From positions 9,151,001 to 9,215,000 of the forward strand of contig NC_092580.1 of NCBI RefSeq assembly GCF_037975245.1: DNA of 64,000 nt. The letters are read 5' to 3'. This stretch comes from Apostichopus japonicus. Taxonomy: Eukaryota > Echinodermata > Holothuroidea > Aspidochirotida > Stichopodidae. The position numbers and the translations under genes were made by a program. Below the pieces are notes generated by a model. The model was not told the DNA's origin. It ran no database searches and was given only the letters and a program-made list of their open reading frames with translations. Shown here one piece after another: positions 10,801 through 23,971 of this stretch (position 1 is its first letter; each line of letters begins with the position of its first letter).

Positions 10801-12821
10801 GGAAGAAATGGTGACGAACTTTGTAAACGCGATATCTCAGGCATGGAAAGTCGGACCTACTTCATAGTCGGGGTGCACGTGGATCCTAGGGATCACCGGA
10901 AGTCAATATATTTTGGTTCCGGTCGAAAGTCATTTGAGGTCACCAGGGAAGAAATGGTGACGAACTTTGTAAACGCGATATCTCAGGCATGGAAACTCGG
11001 ACCTACTTCATAGTCGGGGTGCACGTGGATCCTAGGGATCACCGGAAGACAATATATTTTGGTTCCGGTCGAAAGTCATTTGAGGTCACCAGGGAAGAAA
11101 TGGTGACGAACTTTGTAAACGCGATATCTCAGGCATGGAAACTCGGACCAACTTCATAGTCGGGGTGCACGTGAATCCTAGGGATCACCGGAAGTCCATC
11201 GATTTTGGTTCCGGTCGAAGGTCATTTGAGGTCACCAGGGAAGAAATGGTGACGAACTTTGTAATCGCGATATCTCAGGCATGGAATGTCGGACCAACTT
11301 CATAGTCGGGGTGCACGTGGATCCTAGGGATCACCGGAAGTCTATGGATTTTGTTTCCGGTCGAAGGTCATTTGAGGTCACCAGGGAAGAAATGGTGACG
11401 AACTTTGTAAACGCGATATCTCAGGCATGGAAACTCGGACCAACTTCATAGTCGGGGTGCACGTGGATCCTAAGGATCACTGGAAGTCAATATATTTTGG
11501 TTCCGGTCGAAAGTCATTTGAGGTCACCAGGGAAGAAATGGTGACGAACTTTGTAAACGCGATATCTCAGGCATGGAAACTCGGACCAACTTCATAGTCG
11601 GGGTGCACGTGGATCCTAGGGATCACCGGAAGTCCATAGATTTTGGTTCCGGTCGAAGGTCATTTGAGGTCACCAGGGAAGAAATGGTGACGAACTTTGT
11701 AAACGCGATATCTCAGGCATGGAAAGTCGGACCTACTTCATAGTCGGGGTGCACGTGGATCCTAGGGATCACCGGAAGTCCATAGATTTTGGTTCCGGTC
11801 GAAAGTCATTTGAGGTCACCAGGGAAGAAATGGTGACGAACTTTGTAAACGCGATATCTCAGGCATGGAAAGTCGGACCTACTTCATAGTCGGGGTGCAC
11901 GTGGATCCTAGGGATCACCGGAAGTCAATATATTTTGGTTCCGGTCGAAAGTCATTTGAGGTCACCAGGGAAAAAATGGTGACGAACTTTGTAAACGCGA
12001 TATCTCAGGCATGGAAACTCGGACCAACTTCATAGTCGGGGTGCACGTGGATCCTAAAGATCACCGGAAGTCCATCGATTTTGGTTCCGGTCGAAGGTCA
12101 TTTGAGGTCACCAGGGAAGAAATGGTGACGAACTTTGTAAACGCGATATCTCAGGCATGGAAACTCGGACCAACTTCATAGTCGGGGTGCACGTGAATCC
12201 TACGGATCACCGGAAGTCCATCGATTTTGGTTCCGGTCGAAGGTCATTTGAGGTCACCAGGGAAGAAATGGTGACGAACTTTGTAAACGCGATATCTCAG
12301 GCATGGAAACTCGGACCTACTTCATAGTCGGGGTGCACGTGGATCTTAAGGATCACCGGAAGTCCAAGGATTTTGGTTCCGGTCGAAGGTCATTTGAGGT
12401 CACCAGGGAAGAAATGGTGACGAACTTTGTAAACGCGATATCTCAGGCATGGAAACTCGGACCAACTTCATAGTCGGGGTGCACGTGGATCTTTGACGTC
12501 ACCGGAAGTCCAAGGATTTTGGTTCCGGTCGAAGGTCATTTGAGGTCACCAGGGAAGAAATGGTGACGAACTTTGTAAACGCGATATCTCAGGCATGGAA
12601 ACTCGGACCTACTTCATAGTCGGGGTGCACGTGGATCCTAAGGATCACGGGAAGTCCATGGATTTTGGTTCCGGTCGAAGGTCATTTGAGGTCACCAGGG
12701 AAGAAATGGTGACGAACTTTGTAAACGCGATATCTCAGGCATGGAAACTCGGACCAACTTCATAGTCGGGGTGCACGTGGATCCTAGGGATCACCGGAAG
12801 TCCAAGGATTTTGGTTCCGGT
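6690..12821 (+). repeat. 42-mer HOR, copy 1 (6132 bp)
   Basis: It matches the adjoining 12822-18953 at exactly +6132 bp. Shared private markers are 'atcataggg' (7235 to 13367), 'gaaagggtg' twice (first at 7889 to 14021), 'gcaaggaaac' (8361 to 14493), 'aggaatgg' with 'ctcgtacc' near 8500, 'gtaagcgcg' near 9074 and 'gtaatcgcg' (11265 to 17397). Only seven single-base differences were found by eye, at 7054, 7720, 8794, 9127, 9177, 10303 and 10996. Read against copy 2 this is roughly 0.1% divergence, so the duplication is very recent. Confidence 0.9.
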
Positions 12822-15800
12822 CGAAGGTCATTTGAGGTCACCAGGGAAGAAATGGTGACGAACTTTGTAAACGCGATATCTCAGGCATGGAAACTCGGAC
12901 CAACTTCATAGTCGGGGTGCACGTGGATCCTAGGGATCACCGGAAGTCCATAGATTTTGGTTCCGGTCGAAGGTCATTTGAGGTCACCAGGGAAGAAATG
13001 GTGACGAACTTTGTAAACGCGATATCTCAGGCATGGAAGGTCGAACCTACTTCATAGTCGGGGTGCACGTGGATCCTTGGGATCACCGGAAGTCAATCTA
13101 TTTTGGTTCCGGTCGAAAGTCATTTGAGGTCCCCAGGGAAGAAATGGTGACGAACTTTGTAAACGCGATATCTCAGGCATGGAAACTCGGACCAACTTCA
13201 TAGTCGGGGTGCACGTGGATCCTAGGGATCACCGGAAGTCAATATATTTTGGTTCCGGTCGAAAGTCATTTGAGGTCACCAGGGAAAAAATGGTGACGAA
13301 CTTTGTAAACGCGATATCTCAGGCATGGAAAGTCGGACCTACTTCATAGTCGGGGTGCACGTGGATCATAGGGATCACCGGAAGTCAATATATTTTGGTT
13401 CCGGTCGAAAGTCATTTGAGGTCACCAGGGAAAAAATGGTGACGAACTTTGTAAACGCGATATCTCAGGCATGGAAACTCGGACCTACTTCATAGTCGGG
13501 GTGCACGTGGATCCTAAGGATCACCGGAAGTCCATGGATTATGGTTCCGGTCGAAGGTCATTTGAGGTCACCAGGGAAGAAATGGTGACGAACTTTGTAA
13601 ACGCGATATCTCAGGCATGGAAACTCGGACCAACTTCATAGTCGGGGTGCACGTGGATCCTAAGGATCACTGGAAGTCAATATATTTTGGTTCCGGTCGA
13701 AAGTCATTTGAGGTCACCAGGGAAGAAATGGTGACGAACTTTGTAAACGCGATATCTCAGGCATGGAAACTCGGACCAACTTCATAGTCGGGGTGCACGT
13801 GGATCCTAGGGATCCCCGGAAGTCCATAGATTTTGGTTCCGGTCGAAGGTCTTTTGAGGTCACCAGGGAAGAAATGGTGACGAACTTTGTAAACGCGATA
13901 TCTCAGGCATGGAAAGTCGGACCTACTTCATAGTCGGGGTGCACGTGGATCCTAGGGATCACCGGAAGTCAATATATTTTGGTTCCGGTCGAAAGTCATT
14001 TGAGGTCACCAGGGAAGAAAGGGTGACGAACTTTGTAAACGCGATATCTCAGGCATGGAAAGTCGGACCTACTTCATAGTCGGGGTGCACGTGGATCCTA
14101 GGGATCACCGGAAGTCAATATATTTTGGTTCCGGTCGAAAGTCATTTGAGGTCACCAGGGAAGAAAGGGTGACGAACTTTGTAAACGCGATATCTCAGGC
14201 ATGGAAAGTCGGACCTACTTCATAGTCGGGGTGCACGTGGATCCTAGGGATCACCGGAAGTCAATATATTTTGGTTCCGGTCGAAAGTCATTTGAGGTCA
14301 CCAGGGAAAAAATGGTGACGAACTTTGTAAACGCGATATCTCAGGCATGGAAACTCGGACCAACTTCATAGTCGGGGTGCACGTGGATCCTAAAGATCAC
14401 CGGAAGTCCAAGGATTTTGGTTCCGGTCGAAGGTCATTTGAGGTCACCAGGGAAGAAATGGTGACGAACTTTGTAAACGCGATATCTCAGGCAAGGAAAC
14501 TCGGACCTACTTCATAGTCGGGGTGCACGTGGATCCTAAGGATCACCGGAAGTCCAAGGATTTTGGTTCCGGTCGAAGGTCATTTGAGGTCACCAGGGAA
14601 GAAATGGTGACGAACTTTGTAAACGCGATATCTCAGGAATGGAAACTCGTACCTACTTCATAGTCGGGGTGCACGTGGATCCTAAGGATCACCGGAAGTC
14701 CAAGGATTTTGGTTCCGGTCGAAGGTCATTTGAGGTCACCAGGGAAGAAATGGTGACGAACTTTGTAAACGCGATATCTCAGGCATGGAAACTCGGACCT
14801 ACTTCATAGTCGGGGTGCACGTGGATCCTAGGGATCACCGGAAGTCAATATATTTTGGTTCCGGTCGAAAGTCATTTGAGGTCACCAGGGAAGAAATGGT
14901 GACGAACTTTGTAAACGCGATATCTTAGGCATGGAAACTCGGACCAACTTCATAGTCGGGGTGCACGTGGATCCTAGGGATCACCGGAAGTCCATATATT
15001 TTGGTTCCGGTCGAAAGTCATTTGAGGTCACCAGGGAAGAAATGGTGACGAACTTTGTAAACGCGATATCTCAGGCATGGAAACTCGGACCAACTTCATA
15101 GTCGGGGTGCACGTGGATCTTTGACGTCACCGGAAGTCCATAGATTTTGGTTCCGGTCGAAGGTCATTTGAGGTCACCAGGGAAGAAATGGTGACGAACT
15201 TTGTAAGCGCGATATCTCAGGCATGGAAACTCGGACCAACTTCATAGTCGCGGTGCACATGGATCTTTGACGTCACCGGAAGTCCAAGGATTTTGGTTCC
15301 GGTCGAAGGTCATTTGAGGTCACCAGGGAAGAAATGGTGACGAACTTTGTAAACGCGATATCTCAGGCATGGAAACTCGGACCAACTTCATAGTCGGAGT
15401 GCACGTGGATCCTAGGGATCACCGGAAGTCCATAGATTTTGGTGGAGGTCGAAGGTCATTTGAGGTCACCAGGGAAGAAATGGTGACGAACTTTGTAAAC
15501 GCGATATCTCAGGCATGGAAACTCGGACCTACTTCATAGTCGGGGTGCACGTGGATCTTAAGGATCACCGGAAGTCCAAGGATTTTGGTTCCGGTCGAAG
15601 GTCATTTGAGGTCACCAGGGAAGAAATGGTGACGAACTTTGTAAACGCGATATCTCAGGCATGGAAACTCGGACCTACTTCATAGTCGGGGTGCACGTGG
15701 ATCTTTGACGTCACCGGAAGTCCATGGATTTTGGTTCCGGTCGAAGGTCATTTGAGGTCACCAGGGAAGAAATGGTGACGAACTTTGTAAACGCGATATC

Positions 15801-18800
15801 TCAGGCATGGAAACTCGGACCTACTTCATAGTCGGGGTGCACGTGGATCCTAAGGATCACCGGAAGTCCATGGATTTTGGTTCCGGTCGAAGGTCATTTG
15901 AGGTCACCAGGGAAGAAATGGTGACGAACTTTGTAAACGCGATATCTCAGGCATGGAAACTCGGACCAACTTCATAGTCGGGGTGCACGTGGATCCTAGG
16001 GATCACCGGAAGTCCAAGGATTTTGGTTCCGGTCGAAGGTCATTTGAGGTCACCAGGGAAGAAATGGTGACGAACTTTGTAAACGCGATATCTCAGGCAT
16101 GGAAACTCGGACCAACTTCATAGTCGGGGTGCACGTGGATCCTAGGGATCACCGGAAGTCAATATATTTTGGTTCCGGTCGAAAGTCATTTGAGGTCACC
16201 AGGGAAGAAATGGTGACGAACTTTGTAAACGCGATATCTCAGGCATGGAAACTCGGACCAACTTCATAGTCGGGGTGCACGTGGATCCTAAAGATCACCG
16301 GAAGTCCATAGATTTTGGTTCCGGTCGAAGGTCATTTGAGGTCACCAGGGAAGAAATGGTGACGAACTTTGTAAACGCGATATCTCAGGCATGGAAAGTC
16401 GGACCTACTTCATAGTCGGGGTGCACGTGGATCCTAGGGATCACCGGAAGTCAATATATTTTGGTTCTGGTCGAAAGTCATTTGAGGTCACCAGGGAAAA
16501 AATGGTGACGAACTTTGTAAACGCGATATCTCAGGCATGGAAACTCGGACCTACTTCATAGTCGGGGTGCACGTGGATCCTAAGGATCACCGGAAGTCCA
16601 TGGATTTTGGTTTCGGTCGAAGGTCATTTGAGGTCACCAGGGAAGAAATGGTGACGAACTTTGTAAACGCGATATCTCAGGCATGGAAACTCGGACCAAC
16701 TTCATAGTCGGGGTGCACGTGGATCCTAAGGATCACTGGAAGTCAATATATTTTGGTTCCGGTCGAAAGTCATTTGAGGTCACCAGGGAAGAAATGGTGA
16801 CGAACTTTGTAAACGCGATATCTCAGGCATGGAATTTCGGACCAACTTCATAGTCGGGGTGCACGTGGATCCTAGGGATCACCGGAAGTCCATAGATTTT
16901 GGTTCCGGTCGAAGGTCATTTGAGGTCACCAGGGAAGAAATGGTGACGAACTTTGTAAACGCGATATCTCAGGCATGGAAAGTCGGACCTACTTCATAGT
17001 CGGGGTGCACGTGGATCCTAGGGATCACCGGAAGTCAATATATTTTGGTTCCGGTCGAAAGTCATTTGAGGTCACCAGGGAAGAAATGGTGACGAACTTT
17101 GTAAACGCGATATCTCAGGCATGGAAAGTCGGACCTACTTCATAGTCGGGGTGCACGTGGATCCTAGGGATCACCGGAAGACAATATATTTTGGTTCCGG
17201 TCGAAAGTCATTTGAGGTCACCAGGGAAGAAATGGTGACGAACTTTGTAAACGCGATATCTCAGGCATGGAAACTCGGACCAACTTCATAGTCGGGGTGC
17301 ACGTGAATCCTAGGGATCACCGGAAGTCCATCGATTTTGGTTCCGGTCGAAGGTCATTTGAGGTCACCAGGGAAGAAATGGTGACGAACTTTGTAATCGC
17401 GATATCTCAGGCATGGAATGTCGGACCAACTTCATAGTCGGGGTGCACGTGGATCCTAGGGATCACCGGAAGTCTATGGATTTTGTTTCCGGTCGAAGGT
17501 CATTTGAGGTCACCAGGGAAGAAATGGTGACGAACTTTGTAAACGCGATATCTCAGGCATGGAAACTCGGACCAACTTCATAGTCGGGGTGCACGTGGAT
17601 CCTAAGGATCACTGGAAGTCAATATATTTTGGTTCCGGTCGAAAGTCATTTGAGGTCACCAGGGAAGAAATGGTGACGAACTTTGTAAACGCGATATCTC
17701 AGGCATGGAAACTCGGACCAACTTCATAGTCGGGGTGCACGTGGATCCTAGGGATCACCGGAAGTCCATAGATTTTGGTTCCGGTCGAAGGTCATTTGAG
17801 GTCACCAGGGAAGAAATGGTGACGAACTTTGTAAACGCGATATCTCAGGCATGGAAAGTCGGACCTACTTCATAGTCGGGGTGCACGTGGATCCTAGGGA
17901 TCACCGGAAGTCCATAGATTTTGGTTCCGGTCGAAAGTCATTTGAGGTCACCAGGGAAGAAATGGTGACGAACTTTGTAAACGCGATATCTCAGGCATGG
18001 AAAGTCGGACCTACTTCATAGTCGGGGTGCACGTGGATCCTAGGGATCACCGGAAGTCAATATATTTTGGTTCCGGTCGAAAGTCATTTGAGGTCACCAG
18101 GGAAAAAATGGTGACGAACTTTGTAAACGCGATATCTCAGGCATGGAAACTCGGACCAACTTCATAGTCGGGGTGCACGTGGATCCTAAAGATCACCGGA
18201 AGTCCATCGATTTTGGTTCCGGTCGAAGGTCATTTGAGGTCACCAGGGAAGAAATGGTGACGAACTTTGTAAACGCGATATCTCAGGCATGGAAACTCGG
18301 ACCAACTTCATAGTCGGGGTGCACGTGAATCCTACGGATCACCGGAAGTCCATCGATTTTGGTTCCGGTCGAAGGTCATTTGAGGTCACCAGGGAAGAAA
18401 TGGTGACGAACTTTGTAAACGCGATATCTCAGGCATGGAAACTCGGACCTACTTCATAGTCGGGGTGCACGTGGATCTTAAGGATCACCGGAAGTCCAAG
18501 GATTTTGGTTCCGGTCGAAGGTCATTTGAGGTCACCAGGGAAGAAATGGTGACGAACTTTGTAAACGCGATATCTCAGGCATGGAAACTCGGACCAACTT
18601 CATAGTCGGGGTGCACGTGGATCTTTGACGTCACCGGAAGTCCAAGGATTTTGGTTCCGGTCGAAGGTCATTTGAGGTCACCAGGGAAGAAATGGTGACG
18701 AACTTTGTAAACGCGATATCTCAGGCATGGAAACTCGGACCTACTTCATAGTCGGGGTGCACGTGGATCCTAAGGATCACGGGAAGTCCATGGATTTTGG

Positions 18801-18953
18801 TTCCGGTCGAAGGTCATTTGAGGTCACCAGGGAAGAAATGGTGACGAACTTTGTAAACGCGATATCTCAGGCATGGAAACTCGGACCAACTTCATAGTCG
18901 GGGTGCACGTGGATCCTAGGGATCACCGGAAGTCCAAGGATTTTGGTTCCGGT
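12822..18953 (+). repeat. 42-mer HOR, copy 2 (6132 bp)
   Basis: This is the direct tandem copy of 6690-12821. The left junction is where 'ggtggagg' (copy 1 side) versus 'ccaaggat...ttcc' stops differing. The right limit is near 19080, where 'caatatat' replaces 'ccatagat'. Private changes in this copy include 'gtcttttg' (13852), 'tatcttagg' (14926) and 'gtgcacatgg' (15259). No third complete copy follows. Confidence 0.9.
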
Positions 18954-19283
18954 CGAAGGTCATTTGAGGTCACCAGGGAAGAAATGGTGACGAACTTTGT
19001 AAACGCGATATCTCAGGCATGGAAACTCGGACCAACTTCATAGTCGGGGTGCACGTGGATCCTAGGGATCACCGGAAGTCAATATATTTTGGTTCCGGTC
19101 GAAAGTCATTTGAGGTCACCAGGGAAAAAATGGTGACGAACTTTGTAAACGCGATATCTCAGGCATGGAAACTCGGACCAACTTCATAGTCGGGGTGCAC
19201 GTGGATCCTAAAGATCACCGGAAGTACATCGATTTTGGTTCCGGTCGAAGGTCATTTGAGGTCACCAGGGAAGAAATGGTGAC

Positions 19284-21650
19284 GAACTTTGTAAACGCGA
19301 TATCTCAGGCATGGAAACTCGGACCAACTTCATAGTCGGGGTGCACGTGAATCCTAGGGATCACCGGAAGTCCATCGATTTTGGTTCCGGTCGAAGGTCA
19401 TTTGAGGTCACCAGGGAAGAAATGGTGACGAACTTTGTAATCGCGATATCTCAGGCATGGAATGTCGGACCAACTTCATAGTCGGGGTGCACGTGGATCC
19501 TAGGGATCACCGGAAGTCTATGGATTTTGTTTCCGGTCGAAGGTCATTTGAGGTCACCAGGGAAGAAATGGTGACGAACTTTGTAAACGCGATATCTCAG
19601 GCATGGAAACTCGGACCAACTTCATAGTCGGGGTGCACGTGGATCCTAAGGATCACTGGAAGTCAATATATTTTGGTTCCGGTCGAAAGTCATTTGAGGT
19701 CACCAGGGAAGAAATGGTGACGAACTTTGTAAACGCGATATCTCAGGCATGGAAACTCGGACCAACTTCATAGTCGGGGTGCACGTGGATCCTAGGGATC
19801 ACCGGAAGTCAATATATTTTGGTTCCGGTCGAAAGTCATTTGAGGTCACCAGGGAAGAAATGGTGACGAACTTTGTAAACGCGATATCTCAGGCATGGAA
19901 ACTCGGACCAACTTCATAGTCGGGGTGCACGTGGATCCTAGGGATCACCGGAAGTCAATATATTTTGGTTCCGGTCGAAAGTCATTTGAGGTCACCAGGG
20001 AAGAAATGGTGACGAACTTTGTAAACGCGATATCTCAGGCATGGAAACTCGGACCAACTTCATAGTCGGGGTGCACGTGGATCCTAGGGATCACCGGAAG
20101 TCCATAGATTTTGGTTCCGGTCGAAGGTCATTTGAGGTCACCAGGGAAGAAATGGTGACGAACTTTGTAAACGCGATATCTCAGGCATGGAAAGTCGGAC
20201 CTACTTCATAGTCGGGGTGCACGTGGATCCTAGGGATCACCGGAAGTCCATAGATTTTGGTTCCGGTCGAAAGTCATTTGAGGTCACCAGGGAAGAAATG
20301 GTGACGAACTTTGTAAACGCGATATCTCAGGCATGGAAAGTCGGACCTACTTCATAGTCGGGGTGCACGTGGATCCTAGGGATCACCGGAAGTCCATAGA
20401 TTTTGGTTCCGGTCGAAAGTCATTTGAGGTCACCAGGGAAGAAATGGTGACGAACTTTGTAAACGCGATATCTCAGGCATGGAAAGTCGGACCTACTTCA
20501 TAGTCGGGGTGCACGTGGATCCTAGGGATCACCGGAAGTCAATATATTTTGGTTCCGGTCGAAAGTCATTTGAGGTCACCAGGGAAAAAATGGTGACGAA
20601 CTTTGTAAACGCGATATCTCAGGCATGGAAACTCGGACCAACTTCATAGTCGGGGTGCACGTGGATCCTAAAGATCACCGGAAGTCCATCGATTTTGGTT
20701 CCGGTCGAAGGTCATTTGAGGTCACCAGGGAAGAAATGGTGACGAACTTTGTAAACGCGATATCTCAGGCATGGAAACTCGGACCAACTTCATAGTCGGG
20801 GTGCACGTGAATCCTACGGATCACCGGAAGTCCATCGACTTTGGTTCCGGTCGAAGGTCATTTGAGGTCACCAGGGAAGAAATGGTGACGAACTTTGTAA
20901 ACGCGATATCTCAGGCATGGAAACTCGGACCTACTTCATAGTCGGGGTGCACGTGGATCTTCAGGATCACCGGAAGTCCAAGGATTTTGGTTCCGGTCGA
21001 AGGTCATTTGAGGTCACCAGGGAAGAAATGGTGACGAACTTTGTAAACGCGATATCTCAGGCATGGAAACTCGGACCAACTTCATAGTCGGGGTGCACGT
21101 GGATCTTTGACGTCACCGGAAGTCCAAGGATTTTGGTTCCGGTCGAAGGTCATTTGAGGTCACCAGGGAAGAAATGGTGACGAACTTTGTAAACGCGATA
21201 TCTCAGGCATGGAAACTCGGACCTACTTCATAGTCGGGGTGCACGTGGATCCTAAGGATCACGGGAAGTCCATGGATTTTGGTTCCGGTCGAAGGTCATT
21301 TGAGGTCACCAGGGAAGAAATGGTGACGAACTTTGTAAACGCGATATCTCAGGCATGGAAACTCGGACCAACTTCATAGTCGGGGTGCACGTGGATCCTA
21401 GGGATCACCGGAAGTCCAAGGATTTTGGTGGAGGTCGAAGGTCATTTGAGGTCACCAGGGAAGAAATGGTGACGAACTTTGTAAACGCGATATCTCAGGC
21501 ATGGAAACTCGGACCAACTTCATAGTCGGGGTGCACGTGGATCCTAGGGATCACCGGAAGTCAATATATTTTGGTTCCGGTCGAAAGTCATTTGAGGTCA
21601 CCAGGGAAGAAATGGTGACGAACTTTGTAAACGCGATATCTCAGGCATGG
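19284..21650 (+). repeat. Reprise of 17.24-19.17 kb with three extra monomers
   Basis: It matches upstream sequence first at +2044 bp (14 monomers, with 'gtaatcgcg' 17397 to 19441) and then, beyond about 20.3 kb, at +2482 bp (17 monomers, with 'cctacgg' 18331 to 20813). The change of offset equals three inserted monomers: two of 'caatatat' type near 19.8-20.0 kb and one 'ccatagat/gaaag' unit near 20.3 kb. Most of the inserted units look like copies of their neighbours. Confidence 0.75.
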
Positions 21651-23971
21651 AAACTCGGACCAACTTCATAGTCGGGGTGCACGTGGATCCTAGGGATCAC
21701 CGGAAGTCCATAGATTTTGGTTCCGGTCGAAGGTCATTTGAGGTCACCAGGGAAGAAATGGTGACGAACTTTGTAAACGCGATATCTCAGGCATGGAAAC
21801 TCGGACCTACTTCATAGTCGGGGTGCACGTGGATCCTAAGGATCACCGGAAGTCCATGGATTTTGGTTCCGGTCGAAGGTCATTTGAGGTCACCAGGGAA
21901 GAAATGATGACGAACTTTGTAAACGCGATATCTCAGGCATGGAAACTCGGACCAACTTCATAGTCGGAGTGCACGTGGATCCTAGGGATCACCGGAAGTC
22001 CATAGATTTTTGTTCCGGTCGAAGGTCATTTGAGGTCACCAGGGAAGAAATGGTGACGAACTTTGTAAACGCGATATCTCAGGCATGGAAACTCTGCCCT
22101 ACTTCATAGTCGGGGTGCACGTGGATCTTGAGGATCACCGGAAGTCCAAGGATTTTGGTTCCGGTCGAAGGTCATTTGAGGTCACCAGGGAAGAAATGGT
22201 GACGAACTTTGTAAACGCGATATCTCAGGCATGGAAACTCGGACCAACTTCATAGTCGCGGTGCACGTGGATCTTTGACGTCACCGGAAGTCCAAGGATT
22301 TTGGTTCCGGTCGAAGGTCATTTGAGGTCACCAGGGAAGAAATGGTGACGAACTTTGTAAACGCGATATCTCAGGCATGGAAACTCGGACCAACTTCATA
22401 GTCGGAGTGCACGTGGATCCTAGGGATCACCGGAAGTCCATAGATTTTGGTGGAGGTCGAAGGTCATTTGAGGTCACCAGGGAAGAAATGGTGACGAACT
22501 TTGTAAACGCGATATCTCAGGCATGGAAACTCGGACCAACTTCATAGTCGGGGTGCACGTGGATCTTTGACGTCACCGGAAGTCCATAGATTTTGGTGGA
22601 GGTCGAAGGTCATTTGAGGTCACCAGGGAAGAAATGGTGACGAACTTTGTAAACGCGATATCTCAGGCATGGAAAGTCGGACCAACTTCATAGTCCGGGT
22701 GCACGTGGATCTTTGACGTCACCGGAAGTCCATAGATTTTGGTTCCGGTCGAAGGTCATTTGAGGTCACCAGGGAAGAAATGGTGACGAACTTTGTAAAC
22801 GCGATATCTCAGGCATGGAAACTCGGATCAACTTCATAGTCGCGGTGCACGTGGATCTTTGACGTCACCGGAAGTCCAAGGATTTTGGTGGAGGTCGAAG
22901 GTCATTTGAGGTCACCAGGGAAGAAATGATGACGAACTTTGTAAACGCGATATCTCAGGCATGGAAACTCGGACCAACTTCATAGTCGGAGTGCACGTGG
23001 ATCCTAGGGATCACCGGAAGTCCATAGATTTTGGTTCCGGTCGAAGGTCATTTGAGGTCACCAGGGAAGAAATGGTGACGAACTTTGTAAACGCGATATC
23101 TCAGGCATGGAAACTCTGCCCTACTTCATAGTCGGGGTGCACGTGGATCTTAAGGATCACCGGAAGTCCAAGGATTTTGGTTCCGGTCGAAGGTCATTTG
23201 AGGTCACCAGGGAAGAAATGGTGACGAACTTTGTAAACGCGATATCTCAGGCATGGAAACTCGGACCAACTTCATAGTCGCGGTGCACGTGGATCTTTGA
23301 CGTCACCGGAAGTCCAAGGATTTTGGTTCCGGTCGAAGGTCATTTGAGGTCACCAGGGAAGAAATGGTGACGAACTTTGTAAACGCGATATCTCAGGCAT
23401 GGAAACTCGGACCAACTTCATAGTCGGAGTGCACGTGGATCCTAGGGATCACCGGAAGTCCATAGATTTTGGTGGAGGTCGAAGGTCATTTGAGGTCACC
23501 AGGGAAGAAATGGTGACGAACTTTGTAAACGCGATATCTCAGGCATGGAAACTCGGACCTACTTCATAGTCGGGGTGCACGTGGATCTTAAGGATCACCG
23601 GAAGTCCAAGGATTTTGGTTCCGGTCGAAGGTCATTTGAGGTCACCAGGGAAGAAATGGTGACGAACTTTGTAAACGCGATATCTCAGGCATGGAAACTC
23701 GGACCAACTTCATAGTCGGGGTGCACGTGGATCTTTGACGTCACCGGAAGTCCAAGGATTTTGGTTCCGGTCGAAGGTCATTTGAGGTCACCAGGGAAGA
23801 AATGGTGACGAACTTTGTAAACGCGATATCTCAGGCATGGAAACTCGGACCTACTTCATAGTCGGGGTGCACGTGGATCCTAAGGATCACCGGAAGTCCA
23901 TGGATTTTGGTTCCGGTCGAAGGTCATTTGAGGTCACCAGGGAAGAAATGGTGACGAACTTTGTAAACGCG
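20760..23971 (+). repeat. 22-mer HOR, copy 1 (3212 bp)
   Basis: It aligns with the adjoining 23972-27329, at +3212 bp on the left ('cctacgg' 20813 to 24025) and +3358 bp from about 21780 onward ('tctgccc' 22093 to 25451 and 23115 to 26473). It contains a 7-monomer module bracketed by 'ctctgccctac' units, with 'gtcgcggtg', 'gtcggagtg' plus 'ggtggagg', 'tagtccgggtg', 'ggatcaac' and 'atgatgacg' monomers in order. This module recurs at 25.45, 38.3, 48.8 and 54.2 kb. Confidence 0.82.
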
